In this document: one piece after another, positions 50,353 to 58,800 of the stretch
How the letters are laid out: each line of letters opens with the position of its first letter
Numbering within the stretch: the first letter of the stretch is position 1
Source: JADJVL01 sp046331545
GTDB taxonomy: Bacteria > Acidobacteriota > Holophagae > Holophagales > Holophagaceae
Direction: 5' to 3'
DNA: 64,000 nucleotides
Assembly (NCBI GenBank): GCA_046331545.1
Contig: JAXLQR010000002.1
Location: 1-64,000, forward strand
The notes under the pieces: generated by a model
Database searches by the model: none
Told to the model about the DNA's origin: nothing
Seen by the model: only the letters and a program-made list of their open reading frames with translations
Position numbers and translations under genes: made by a program

Positions 50353-50826
50353 ATGCCGGTCCATACCCTTTCCATCAACGGACGCTCGCGCGCCGTCGAG
50401 GCCCCGGACGACATGCCCCTGCTCTGGGTCCTCCGCGACCTGCTGGGGCTCACGGGCACCAAGTTCGGCTGCGGCCAGGGCCAGTGCGGCTCCTGCACCG
50501 TGCACCTGGACGGCCAGGCCGAGCGTTCCTGCCAGGTCCCGGTGTCCCACGTGGGCGCCCGGAAGGTGACCACCATCGAGGGCCTCTCGGCGAAGGGCGA
50601 CCACCCCGTGCAGAAGGCCTGGCTGGAGCACGACGTGGCCCAGTGCGGCTACTGCCAGCCCGGCCAGATCATGCAGGCCGCGGCCTTCCTCCAGCAGCAC
50701 CCCAGTCCCACCGACGCCCAGATCGACGCCGGCATGGGGGAGAACCTCTGCCGCTGCGGCACCTACCTCCGCATCCGGGCCGCCGTCCGCGCCGCGGCCA
50801 AGGCCGCCAAGGGAGGTGCGAAATGA
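50353..50826 (+). CDS. Small [2Fe-2S] subunit of a xanthine-dehydrogenase-family molybdenum hydroxylase
   Basis: Electron-transfer subunit, 157 residues, with two clusters. The plant-type [2Fe-2S] site is FGCGQGQCGSCTVHLDGQAE near residues 38-57, and the C-terminal helical site contains CGYCQPGQI and ENLCRCGTYLRI. It resembles IorA (isoquinoline 1-oxidoreductase alpha) and aldehyde oxidoreductase small chains. The ATG at 50353 follows GAGGTGG; an earlier frame start is rejected. It is coupled to the large subunit by an ATGA overlap. No FAD subunit is present, so electrons probably pass to a cytochrome or another carrier. Confidence 0.9.
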   Translation: MPVHTLSINGRSRAVEAPDDMPLLWVLRDLLGLTGTKFGCGQGQCGSCTVHLDGQAERSCQVPVSHVGARKVTTIEGLSAKGDHPVQKAWLEHDVAQCGYCQPGQIMQAAAFLQQHPSPTDAQIDAGMGENLCRCGTYLRIRAAVRAAAKAAKGGAK

Positions 50827-52982
50827 CCCGCCGCCGCGACTTCCTCAAGGCCTCGGGCGGCCTCGTCCTCGCCTTCCACGTGCCCCTGGACCTGAAGGCC
50901 TCCGGGCGCCGGGCGGCGCCCGCCGCCGACGCTCCGTCCCTGGCTCCGAACGCGCTGCTCCAGGTGGCCGCCGACGGCACCGTCACCGTGTGGGCCACCC
51001 GCAGCGAGATGGGCCAGGGCGTGCGCACCTCCATGGCCCAGGCGGTGGCCGAGGAGCTGGGAGCCGACTGGTCGAGGGTGCGGGTGGCCCAGGCCTCCAC
51101 CGCCCCCCGCTTCGGCGACCTCGGCGTCACCGGGGGCAGCCAGACCACCCGCACCACCTTCGAGGCCTCCAGGAAGGTGGGCGCCACCGCCCGGGAGATG
51201 CTGGTGGCGGCGGCCGCCGCCATGTGGAAGGTCCCCGCCGCCGAATGCGGGACGGCGGAAGGCTTCGTCGAGCACAAGGGCTCCCGGCGGAAGGCGCCCT
51301 TCGGGGAGCTGGTGGAGGCCGCCGCCCGGCTTCCCGTGCCCAAGGATCCTCCGCTCCGCAAGCTTGCCGGCCACGGGAAGAGCCGCCGCCGCCTGGACGG
51401 GCCGGACCTGGTGACCGGGAAGGGCCGCTTCGGCATCGACGTGAAGCTGCCCGGGATGCTGGTGGCCAGCATCGAGCGCTGCCCGGTCTTCGGGGGCAAG
51501 GTGAAGTCCTTCGACCCCGCGGCGGCCCTGAAGGTCCCCGGCGTGAAGCAGGTCTTCGAGGTCCAGAGCGGCGTCGCCGTGCTGGCGGAGCACACCTGGG
51601 CGGCCTTCGCCGGCCGCGAGGCCCTGAAGGTGGAATGGGACGAGGGGCCCGCCTCAGGCTTCGCCAGCGCCGACCTTCCGGCCCAGTTCGCCAAGCGCCT
51701 GGAGGCCGCCGGCAAGACCGTCCGCAAGGAGGGGAAGGGGGCCCAGGGCCTGGAGGGCGCCGCCAGGCGCCTCCAGGCCGAGTACGCCTTCCCCTTCCTG
51801 GCCCACGCCACCATGGAGCCCATGGGGGCCACCGCGGCCGTGCGGGCCGACCGCTGCGAGATCCACGCACCCACCCAGGCGCCGGGCTGGGCGATGCCGG
51901 CCATCCAGGCCCTCACCGGGCTCAAGGCCGACCAGATCGAGGTCCACGTGACCCTGCTGGGGGGCGGCTTCGGCCGCCGGGCCATGCCCGACTTCATGCT
52001 CGACGCGGTGGAATGCTCCAAGAAGGCCGGCGTCCCCGTGAAGGTGCAGTGGACCCGGGAGGACGACCTGCGCCACGACTTCTACCGGCCCGCCACCCTG
52101 CACCGTCTCGAAGGCGGCCTGGACGCCAAGGGCGGCCTGGCCGCCTGGTCCCACCGCTTCGCGGGGCCCTCCATCGCGGCCAGCCTCAAGATGCCCTGGC
52201 CCCCCGAGGGCGCCGAGCTCTCGGGCGCGGCGGACCTGCCCTACGCCATCCCGGACCTGGAGGTGGGCTGGGCCCAGAGCGACGTGCCCGTGCCCCTGGG
52301 CTTCTGGCGCGCGGTGCCCGCCTCCTTCAACCCCTTCGCCACGGAGTGCTTCTTCGACGAGCTGGCCCACGCCGCGGGGAAGGATCCCCTGGACTGGCGC
52401 CTGGAGCTCCTGAAGGGCGAAGGCAAGCGCAAGGTCGGCGCCGAGGAGGTGGACCTCGCGCGGCTGCGGGGCGTGCTCGAGCGGGTGAAGCAGCTCTCCG
52501 GCTGGAGCGGGAAGACCTTCCCCAAGGGCCAGGGGCACGGCGTGGCCGCCCACGCCTACCTGGACTGTGGCACCTACGTGGCCCAGGTCGCCGAAGTCGA
52601 GGTGAAGGCCGATGGGGCGGTGAAGGTGCGCAAGGTCTACTGCGCCGTGGACTGCGGCTACGTCCTGAACCCCCTCAACGTGAAGGCCCAGATGGAGGGC
52701 GGCATCCTCTTCGGCCTCGGCGCGGCGCTCCACGGACGCATCACCGTGGAGCGGGGCCGGGTGAAGGAGGGCACCTTCGGGGAGTACCCGCTGCTGCGGC
52801 TGCCCGAGGCCCCCGAGATCGAGGTGGTCCTGGTCGAGCATCCCGCCTTCCTGCCCCCGGGCGGCGTGGGCGAACCGGGCCTGCCGCCCCTCGCGCCGGC
52901 GGTGGGGAACGCCATCTTCCACGCCACGGGCAAGCGGGTGCGAAGCCTGCCCCTCACCCCCGAGACGGTGCGCCGAGCTTGA
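50823..52982 (+). CDS. Large molybdopterin subunit, IorB-like, Tat-exported
   Basis: Catalytic subunit of a periplasmic molybdenum hydroxylase, 719 residues. The N-terminus MTRRRDFLKASGGLVLAF is a twin-arginine signal. Motifs include TRSEMGQGVRTSMAQAVAEE near 59-78, TGGSQTTRTTFE, the pterin-binding LGGGFGRRAMPDF near 377-389 and the C-terminal GVGEPGLPPLAP, whose Glu is the likely base. This matches IorB/aldehyde dehydrogenase (isoquinoline-type) enzymes. Substrate is unknown: aldehydes or N-heterocycles are the usual choices. Genes for XdhC and MocA maturation proteins follow directly, consistent with an MCD-type sulfurated cofactor. Confidence 0.88.
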   Translation: MTRRRDFLKASGGLVLAFHVPLDLKASGRRAAPAADAPSLAPNALLQVAADGTVTVWATRSEMGQGVRTSMAQAVAEELGADWSRVRVAQASTAPRFGDLGVTGGSQTTRTTFEASRKVGATAREMLVAAAAAMWKVPAAECGTAEGFVEHKGSRRKAPFGELVEAAARLPVPKDPPLRKLAGHGKSRRRLDGPDLVTGKGRFGIDVKLPGMLVASIERCPVFGGKVKSFDPAAALKVPGVKQVFEVQSGVAVLAEHTWAAFAGREALKVEWDEGPASGFASADLPAQFAKRLEAAGKTVRKEGKGAQGLEGAARRLQAEYAFPFLAHATMEPMGATAAVRADRCEIHAPTQAPGWAMPAIQALTGLKADQIEVHVTLLGGGFGRRAMPDFMLDAVECSKKAGVPVKVQWTREDDLRHDFYRPATLHRLEGGLDAKGGLAAWSHRFAGPSIAASLKMPWPPEGAELSGAADLPYAIPDLEVGWAQSDVPVPLGFWRAVPASFNPFATECFFDELAHAAGKDPLDWRLELLKGEGKRKVGAEEVDLARLRGVLERVKQLSGWSGKTFPKGQGHGVAAHAYLDCGTYVAQVAEVEVKADGAVKVRKVYCAVDCGYVLNPLNVKAQMEGGILFGLGAALHGRITVERGRVKEGTFGEYPLLRLPEAPEIEVVLVEHPAFLPPGGVGEPGLPPLAPAVGNAIFHATGKRVRSLPLTPETVRRA

Positions 52983-53962
52983 AGGAGCTGCAGGAGATCC
53001 TCCGGGCCCTGCGGACCGGGCCCGAACCCGGCGCCTGGGGCCTCGCCACCCTGGTGCGCACGGAGGGGCACAGCTACCGGAGGCCGGGTGCGCGCCTGCT
53101 CATGCAGGCCTCGGGGCCCCGGATCGGCGCCCTCAGCGGCGGCTGCCTGGAGGCCGACGTCTATGCGCGGTGGCGGGAGGATCCCGGGCGGCCCCGCCTG
53201 CTGCGCTACGACCTGCGCGGGGACCTGGACCTGGTGTGGGGCACGGGCGCCGGCTGCGAGGGCGTGGCCGACGTGCTGGTGGAGACCCTGGATCCCGCCA
53301 CGCCCTGGCTGGCCTTCGTGGAGGGCTGCCTGCAGGGTCGCCGGAGCGGCTGGGTGCGGACGGAACTGGAGGGGCCCGGGCTCGGGGACCGGACCTGGGG
53401 CGAGGCAGGCCACGCGCCGGAAGGCGGCTTCGTCGAGCGGGTGGAGCCCCCGATCCAGCTCTGGATCCTCGGTGCCGGGGATGACGCCCGCCCCCTCGTC
53501 CGCCTGGCCCAGGTCCTCGGCTGGCGGATCGGCGTCGCCGATCCTCGGCCCGCCTTCGCCACCCGGGAGCGCTTCCCGGCCGCCGATGTCGTGCGGGCCG
53601 GGCCCCTCCGGACGCTCATCCCGGACCTGGGCCTGGATGCCCGCACCGCCGTGGTCCTGCTCACCCACCACTACGCCCGGGACCTGGAGGCCCTGCGCCT
53701 TCTGCTGCCCTCTCCGGCGGGCTATGTCGGGGTGATGGGACACCGGCTCCGCGGCGACCGTCTCCTGGCGGACCTGGAGGCGGAGGGGCTGGAGGTGAGC
53801 GCCGGCCAGCGCACCCGGCTCCACCATCCCGTGGGCCTGGACCTTGGCGGCGACGGCCCCGAGGCCATCGCCCTGGCCATCCTGGCGGAGGTGCAGGCCG
53901 TGATGGCGGGCCGGCGCCCGCTGCCCCTGCGGGAGCGGATGCCCCGGACGGAGCCTTCGTGA
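52979..53962 (+). CDS. XdhC/CoxI family molybdenum-cofactor insertion protein
   Basis: A 327-residue chaperone that binds and protects sulfurated molybdenum cofactor before insertion into the adjacent hydroxylase. It begins at a TTG overlapping the stop of the large-subunit gene (TTGA), with GAAGGAG only just inside the frame. The N-terminal XdhC_CoxI domain has LVRTEGHSYRRPGARLLM and ALSGGCLEADVY near residues 23-60, and the Rossmann-like C-terminal half has LWILGAGDDARPLVRLAQ, TAVVLLTHHYARDLEAL and YVGVMGHRLRGDRL. Co-transcription with mocA-like cytidylyltransferase supports the role. Confidence 0.87.
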   Translation: MKELQEILRALRTGPEPGAWGLATLVRTEGHSYRRPGARLLMQASGPRIGALSGGCLEADVYARWREDPGRPRLLRYDLRGDLDLVWGTGAGCEGVADVLVETLDPATPWLAFVEGCLQGRRSGWVRTELEGPGLGDRTWGEAGHAPEGGFVERVEPPIQLWILGAGDDARPLVRLAQVLGWRIGVADPRPAFATRERFPAADVVRAGPLRTLIPDLGLDARTAVVLLTHHYARDLEALRLLLPSPAGYVGVMGHRLRGDRLLADLEAEGLEVSAGQRTRLHHPVGLDLGGDGPEAIALAILAEVQAVMAGRRPLPLRERMPRTEPS

Positions 53963-54537
53963 GGACGGGCATCGTCGTTCTCGCCGCCGGCGCCTCGGTG
54001 CGCCTGGGCCGCCCCAAGCAGCTCCTGCAGGTGAAGGGCGAGCCCCTGGTGCGCCGGGTGGTGAAGGCGGCGCTCCGCTCGAAGGCCGAGAGCGTGGCGG
54101 TGGTGCTGGGGGCCTACCACGACGCCGTGGGCTCGGTGCTGGCGGACCTGCCCGTGACCCTGGCCTTCAACGGGGACTGGCCCCAGGGCATGGCCAGCTC
54201 CCTGCAGACGGGCCTGGCCGCCCTGCCGCCGGGGACGGAGGCCGCCCTCTTCCTGACCTGCGACCAGCCGGCGGTGGACGCCCGCGTCCTCAACCGCATC
54301 CTGCGCGCCGCGGGCGAGGACCCCCTGGCCCGGGTGGCGTGCGCCTACGGGGACACCGTGGGCGTCCCGGCCCTCTTCGGGAAGGGCTGGTTCCCGCGCT
54401 TCCGGGACCTCAGCGGGGACCGTGGCGCGAAGACCCTGCTCCAGGGGGAGGGCGTCGTGGAGATCCCCTGGGAGCCCGGCGCCCACGACCTCGACACCCC
54501 GGAGGACGTGGCGCGGTGGGGGGTGGCGGAGCGCTGA
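53959..54537 (+). CDS. MocA-like molybdenum cofactor cytidylyltransferase
   Basis: Predicted to make molybdopterin cytosine dinucleotide for the hydroxylase encoded upstream. The 192-residue NTP-transferase fold protein has VVLAAGASVRLGRPKQLLQV near residues 6-25, the signature of MocA/MobA-like enzymes (LAAG.S.RMG..K), then FNGDWPQGMASSLQTGL and FLTCDQPAVDA. MobA-type GTP transferases are the alternative, but the hydroxylase-XdhC context points to CTP. The GTG start overlaps the xdhC stop (GTGA). It is the last gene of the cluster, convergent with hxlR 4 nt away. Confidence 0.85.
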   Translation: MRTGIVVLAAGASVRLGRPKQLLQVKGEPLVRRVVKAALRSKAESVAVVLGAYHDAVGSVLADLPVTLAFNGDWPQGMASSLQTGLAALPPGTEAALFLTCDQPAVDARVLNRILRAAGEDPLARVACAYGDTVGVPALFGKGWFPRFRDLSGDRGAKTLLQGEGVVEIPWEPGAHDLDTPEDVARWGVAER

Positions 54538-54541
54538 GCCC

Positions 54542-54937
54542 TCAGGCCGTGAGCCTCGGCGGGGCGGCCGCCTTCTTCCGCGCCCGGGCCTTCTCCACCT
54601 CGGCCATGTGCTCCTGGGCCCACTCGCACAGGGCGGTCAGGGGCTCCCGCAGGGTCGTGCCCAGGGGCGTGAGCTCGTACTCGGTGCGGGGCGGAACCTC
54701 GGGATAGACGGTGCGCTTGACCAGGCCGTCCTCCTCCAGCTGGCGCAGGGTCTGGGTGAGCATCTTCTGGCTGATCCCGTGGATGGCGCGCTGCAGCTCG
54801 CCATACCGCTTGGTGCCGGAGGCCAGCAGGTAGATCACCAGGACGGTCCATTTGTCCGCGATGAGGTCCAGGACCTTTCGGGTGGGGCAGACGTCGCTGA
54901 GGACGTTGGGTTGCAGGGCGCACGCTTTTCTTACCAT
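54542..54937 (-). CDS. HxlR-family transcription regulator
   Basis: A 131-residue winged-helix regulator. The HxlR domain reads CPTRKVLDLIADKWTVLVIY near residues 17-36, then RYGELQRAIHGISQKMLTQT and LRQLEEDGLVKRTVYPEVPP. The early Cys (C17) is the conserved residue that in YodB, HypR and QorR senses electrophiles or oxidants. It is divergent from thioredoxin, nitroreductase and NmrA-like reductase genes, which fits control of a disulfide or quinone stress response. The ATG at 54937 is used; longer in-frame starts cover the operator repeats. Confidence 0.88.
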   Translation of the reverse strand: MVRKACALQPNVLSDVCPTRKVLDLIADKWTVLVIYLLASGTKRYGELQRAIHGISQKMLTQTLRQLEEDGLVKRTVYPEVPPRTEYELTPLGTTLREPLTALCEWAQEHMAEVEKARARKKAAAPPRLTA

Positions 54938-54943
54938 CGGGTA

Positions 54944-54984
54944 CCTACCTTCCAAAATAGTGCCTACTTTCCAAAAGAGAGCAA
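54944..54984 (-). promoter_or_regulatory. hxlR promoter with paired 14-bp direct repeats (putative HxlR operator)
   Basis: CCTACCTTCCAAAA (54944-54957) and CCTACTTTCCAAAA (54963-54976) match at 13/14 positions with a 19-bp period. On the minus strand TTGCTC (54984-54979) could be the -35 and CACTAT or ACTATT the -10, so the repeats bracket the -10. Confidence 0.55.
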
Positions 54985-55058
54985 GCACCTAAACATTGGG
55001 TCACGGTCCGGAAGGATGCAACCTCCGAAGCCGATTCTAGCACCCGAAAGGAGCTTCA

Positions 55059-55379
55059 ATGTCCGCCCTCGTCAAGCACCTCACCGATTCCGACTTCGCC
55101 GCCCAGACGGCGCAGGGCACCACCCTCGTGGATTTCTGGGCTCCCTGGTGCGGCCCCTGCCGCATGGTCGCCCCGGCCCTCGACGAGCTGGCCGCCGACC
55201 TCCAGGGCCGTGCCACCATCGCCAAGGTCAACGTGGACGAGCAGCCGGACACCGCCGCCGGCTACGGGATCCAGAGCATCCCCACGCTGCTGCTGTTCAA
55301 GGACGGCAAGCCCGTCGGGAAGCTCGTGGGCGCGCAGCCCAAAGCCCAGATCGCCGCCTTCGTGGCGCGGGCCCTGTGA
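55059..55379 (+). CDS. trxA: Thioredoxin
   Basis: Cytosolic dithiol-disulfide reductase, 106 residues. The active site is WAPWCGPCRMVAP with C31 and C34, the buried Asp is in TLVDFW, and the cis-proline is in IQSIPTLLLFKDGKPVG. A strong AAAGGAG lies 8 nt upstream of the ATG. Being divergent from hxlR and followed 11 nt later by a nitroreductase gene, it may be a stress-induced second thioredoxin rather than the housekeeping one. Confidence 0.93.
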   Translation: MSALVKHLTDSDFAAQTAQGTTLVDFWAPWCGPCRMVAPALDELAADLQGRATIAKVNVDEQPDTAAGYGIQSIPTLLLFKDGKPVGKLVGAQPKAQIAAFVARAL

Positions 55380-55390
55380 GGAGGGACGCC

Positions 55391-56068
55391 ATGACCCCCG
55401 CGCTCCTCGACGCCGCCGCCCCTGCCGCCGCCAGCCCCGCCGCCGTGGGCGAGGCCCTCGGCCACCGCTACGCCACCAAGCGCTTCGATCCCGGGCGCGC
55501 CATCCCGGCCGGAACCTGGGAGGCCCTGGAGCAGGCCCTGGTGCTGAGCCCCAGCTCCTACGGCCTCCAGCCCTGGAAGTTCATCGTGGTGGACGACCCC
55601 GGCCTGCGGCGCGAACTCGTCGCCGCCACCTGGAACCAGCCCCAGCCCGTGGAGGCCAGCCGCTACGTCGTCCTCGCCGTGCGCGAGGACCTCGCGGAGG
55701 CTGACGCGGACCGCTACCTGGCCCGCATCGCCGAGGTGCGCGGCGTGCCCGCCCAGAGCCTCGCGGGCTTCCGGGGCATGCTGCTCTCCGCCATCTCCAA
55801 CCGTACGAAGGAGGCCCGCTTCGAGTGGAACGCGCGCCAGGCCTGCATCGCCATGGGCCAGTTCATGGCCGCGGCGGCCTTCCTGGGGGTGGACACCTGC
55901 CCCCTCGAGGGCCTGCTGCCCGCCGAATACGACCGGATCCTCGGCCTGGAAGGCTCGGGCTACCGGACCGTGGCCGCCGTGGCCGCGGGCTACCGCAGCC
56001 CCGAGGACAAGTACGCGGACCTGCCCAAGGTGCGCTTCGAGGCCCGCGACGTGGTCGTCCACCGCTGA
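55391..56068 (+). CDS. Nitroreductase family flavoprotein (NfsB-like)
   Basis: FMN-dependent NAD(P)H oxidoreductase, 225 residues. Family features are the FMN-contact RYATKRFDPGRAIP near residues 26-39, LSPSSYGLQPWKFIVVDD near 54-71 and, at the C-terminus, VAAVAAGYRSPEDKYADLPKVRF. NfsB-like enzymes reduce nitroaromatics and quinones. The preceding HxlR regulator and thioredoxin suggest a role against electrophile or quinone stress. SD-like GAGGGA precedes the ATG at 55391. The N-terminus has an Ala-rich stretch (about residues 4-18). Confidence 0.88.
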   Translation: MTPALLDAAAPAAASPAAVGEALGHRYATKRFDPGRAIPAGTWEALEQALVLSPSSYGLQPWKFIVVDDPGLRRELVAATWNQPQPVEASRYVVLAVREDLAEADADRYLARIAEVRGVPAQSLAGFRGMLLSAISNRTKEARFEWNARQACIAMGQFMAAAAFLGVDTCPLEGLLPAEYDRILGLEGSGYRTVAAVAAGYRSPEDKYADLPKVRFEARDVVVHR

Positions 56069-56099
56069 ACCGCCCTTCCACCCTCCTCCAGGAGTTCGC

Positions 56100-56957
56100 A
56101 TGATCCTCGTCACCGGCAGCACCGGAAAAGTCGGCCAGCACCTCGTCGCCGCCCTAAAGGCCGCGGGAGCGCCTCTCAAGGCCCTGGCCCGCAGCGAAGC
56201 TTCGGCCCAGGCCCTCGCGGGCCAGGGTGTCAGCGCAGTCCGCGGGGATCTCGGCGATCCCGCCAGCCTCCGGGCCGCCCTCGAAGGGGTCGAGGCCCTC
56301 TTCCTCCTCTCGGCAGCGCCCCGCTTCGCGCCCCTGGAGATCGCGGCCATCGACGCGGCCCGGGTGGCCGGGGTGAACAAGGTGGTCAAGCTCTCGGCCC
56401 AGGGGGCCGGCGTGGACGCGGCGAGCCCGCTGCTGCGCCACCATGCCCAGGCCGAGCGCCATCTGGAGGCCTCCGGCCTCGACTTCACCATCCTGCGCCC
56501 CACCTTCTTCCAGCAGAACTGGGTGGCCTTCCACAGCCACGCCATCAAGGCGGGCCAGCCCGTCTACACCAACGCGGGGGAGGGCCGCATGGGCTGGGTG
56601 GACACCCGCGACGTGGCGGAGGTGGCCGCCAGGGCCCTCCTGGAGCCCGGGCACGCCGGCCTCGTCTACGACCTCACGGGCCCCGAGCGCCTCTCCAACG
56701 CCGAGGCGGGGGCCTTGCTGGCGTCCCGCCTGGGACGGGAGGTGCCCGTGGTCGCCGTGCCCGACGCCGCGGCCTTCCAGGCCATGCGAGGCATGGGCAT
56801 GGATCCCTGGTACGCCTACGGCATGACGGCGCTGAACCAGTCCGTGCGCCGCGGCGCCTCGGACTTCGCCACCGGGACCGTGGAACTGGTCACCGGTCGG
56901 CCGCCGCGGACCCTGGATGCCTTCTTCGCGGAGCACCTGGCGGCCTTCCAGGGCTGA
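56100..56957 (+). CDS. NmrA-like NAD(P)-binding oxidoreductase
   Basis: A 285-residue atypical SDR protein of the NmrA/QorB group. The dinucleotide motif is MILVTGSTGKVGQHLVAALK at residues 1-20 (GSTGKVG), followed by ALARSEAS where NADP specificity is set. The catalytic Tyr of classical SDRs is absent, as usual in this group. QorB-type members reduce quinones; others sense the NADP redox state. It is the third gene of the trxA group, 31 nt after the nitroreductase gene, with GGAG upstream of the ATG. Confidence 0.85.
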   Translation: MILVTGSTGKVGQHLVAALKAAGAPLKALARSEASAQALAGQGVSAVRGDLGDPASLRAALEGVEALFLLSAAPRFAPLEIAAIDAARVAGVNKVVKLSAQGAGVDAASPLLRHHAQAERHLEASGLDFTILRPTFFQQNWVAFHSHAIKAGQPVYTNAGEGRMGWVDTRDVAEVAARALLEPGHAGLVYDLTGPERLSNAEAGALLASRLGREVPVVAVPDAAAFQAMRGMGMDPWYAYGMTALNQSVRRGASDFATGTVELVTGRPPRTLDAFFAEHLAAFQG

Positions 56958-57050
56958 CCGGAGCCTTCCGGCCCCGGGCCGCGCCCCGGCGCGCGGGTGG
57001 ATTCCGGCCGGGAGGGGCCCAGAATGGAGGCAGCCGCTTCCGGAGGTCCC

Positions 57051-57929
57051 ATGCGCTCCCCGTTCCTGCTCCTCGCCGCATCCCTCCTGGGCGCCCAGGC
57101 GCCCCGACCGGCCGCCCCCGCCCCCCCGCAGGCCCCGGCGGTCCGGGTCACCCGCGGCTTCAACAACCCCGAGAGCGCCCTCTGGGACGCGGCGGGCAAG
57201 TGCTGGTATGTCTCCAACCTGGTCGGGGGCACCAACGCCCGGGACGGCCGCGCCTTCCTCTCGAAGCTGGACGCGGACGGCCGCATCGTCGAGAAGACCT
57301 GGATCCAGGGCCTGGACGCCCCCAAGGGCCTGGGCATCGTCGGTCGCACGCTCTACGCCGCCGACATCGACAAGGTGGACGTGATCGACCTGGCCAAGGG
57401 CCAGCTCGTGCGACGCATCCCGGTCCAGGGCGCGACCTTCCTCAACGACATCGCCGTGGGGCCGACGGGCGACGTCTTCGTGTCCGACATGGAACGCAGC
57501 GTGATCTACCGGCTGCGTCCCGGCGGCAAGGCCGAGGTCTTCCTCGCGGACCGCCGGCTGGAATGCCCCAACGGGCTCTGGGTGGAAGGCGGGACCCTCT
57601 ATGTGGCCGCCTGGGGCGCCATCAGCGGCCCGGGCTTCGCCACGAGGGAGCCGGGCCGCCTGCTCAAGGTGGACCTGCGGTCCAAGGCCATCGAGCCCTT
57701 CGGCGCGCCGCGCCTGGGCAACCTGGACGGGCTGGTGCGGCTGGGCGCCCACTGCTACGTCACCGACTACCGGGCCGGGAAGGTCTTCAAGGTGGCCGAG
57801 GACGGCAGCGCCACCCTCTGGCGCGGGGGCTTCATGAGCGCCGCGGACCTGGGCCTGGACCCGGTCCGCAGGCTCCTCGCGGTGCCCGACATGGCCGCGG
57901 GGACGGTGACCTTCGCCCAGGCCGACTGA
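57051..57929 (+). CDS. Exported SMP-30/NHL-type beta-propeller protein
   Basis: A 292-residue protein with a Sec signal (MRSPFLLLAASLLGAQA) and a beta-propeller body. Repeats such as GFNNPESALWDAAGKCWYVS, VGPTGDVFVSDMERSVIYRL and RLGNLDGLVRLGAHCYVTDY recur about every 40-50 residues and resemble SMP-30/gluconolactonase and NHL repeats. Lactonase activity is possible, but metal ligands cannot be placed with confidence. GGAGG lies before the ATG at 57051. It is followed 7 nt later by the ferredoxin-MBL gene, so the two are probably one unit. Confidence 0.78.
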   Translation: MRSPFLLLAASLLGAQAPRPAAPAPPQAPAVRVTRGFNNPESALWDAAGKCWYVSNLVGGTNARDGRAFLSKLDADGRIVEKTWIQGLDAPKGLGIVGRTLYAADIDKVDVIDLAKGQLVRRIPVQGATFLNDIAVGPTGDVFVSDMERSVIYRLRPGGKAEVFLADRRLECPNGLWVEGGTLYVAAWGAISGPGFATREPGRLLKVDLRSKAIEPFGAPRLGNLDGLVRLGAHCYVTDYRAGKVFKVAEDGSATLWRGGFMSAADLGLDPVRRLLAVPDMAAGTVTFAQAD

Positions 57930-57936
57930 GGAGGCC

Positions 57937-58800
57937 GTGGCCAGGCGCTCCGAGGCCTTCCCGGGAAACGCCCCCGGGGCCTTCTTCGTGGACCGCAGCT
58001 GCATCGACTGCGGCACCTGCTACACCTTCGCCCCGGAGACCTTCGCCGACGCCGGGGACCACAGCGTGGTGGCCCGGCAGCCGGTCTCGGAGGCGGATCG
58101 GCTGAAGGCCGCCATGGCCCTGGTGGCCTGTCCGACGTCGAGCATCGGGACGGAGGACAAGGCCGCCATGGCCCGGGCGGCCGCGGCCTTCCCCCATCCC
58201 CTCGAGGGCGGCGTCCACTTCTGCGGCTACACGTCCGAGAAGAGCTTCGGAGCCTGGAGCTGGTTCATCCGCCGGGACCTGGGCAACGTGCTGGTGGACA
58301 GCCCCCGGGCCGCGGGGCCGCTGCTGAGGAACCTCGAGGCCCTGGGCGGTCTGCGCTGGATGGTGCTGAGCCACCGGGACGATGTCGCCGACCACGCCGC
58401 CTTCCGCGCGCGCTTCGGCTGCGAGCGGGTCGTCCACGCCGACGAAGGGATCCCCGGGATGGAGCGGACGGTGGAGGGGCGGGATCCCGTGGCCCTGGAC
58501 GAGGAGCTCCTCCTCATCCCCACCCCCGGCCACACGGAGGGCAGCCAGTGCCTGCTCTACCGCGAGACCTTCCTCTTCACCGGCGACCACCTCTGGTGGA
58601 ACCCGGCCCAGGGCCGCCTCGGGGCCGGGCGCGGCGTCTGCTGGCACGACTGGGCCACGCAGCTCGCCTCCCTGGCGCGCCTCCTGGACTTCGAGTTCCG
58701 CTGGGTCCTGCCGGGCCATGGGGCCCCGAAGGCCTTCCGGGACGCCGGGGAGGCCCGGGCGGAGCTCCGCCGGGCCCTGGACGTCCTAGCGCGGGCCTGA
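57937..58800 (+). CDS. Ferredoxin / metallo-beta-lactamase-fold fusion protein
   Basis: A 287-residue protein starting at a GTG just behind the propeller gene. Residues about 15-65 form a ferredoxin-like part with CIDCGTCYTF and ACPTSS, which can carry one cluster (three Cys in CX2CX2C plus one before Pro). Residues about 85-280 are an MBL fold: SHRDDVADH (H-x-D-D-x3-H form of HxHxDH), PGHTEGSQCLLY, FTGDHLWW and LPGHG. The first metal-ligand His pair is diverged. Similar fusions occur in plants and cyanobacteria. Redox-regulated hydrolysis of a thioester or lactone is one guess. It overlaps the convergent SDR gene by 15 nt. Confidence 0.8.
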   Translation: MARRSEAFPGNAPGAFFVDRSCIDCGTCYTFAPETFADAGDHSVVARQPVSEADRLKAAMALVACPTSSIGTEDKAAMARAAAAFPHPLEGGVHFCGYTSEKSFGAWSWFIRRDLGNVLVDSPRAAGPLLRNLEALGGLRWMVLSHRDDVADHAAFRARFGCERVVHADEGIPGMERTVEGRDPVALDEELLLIPTPGHTEGSQCLLYRETFLFTGDHLWWNPAQGRLGAGRGVCWHDWATQLASLARLLDFEFRWVLPGHGAPKAFRDAGEARAELRRALDVLARA

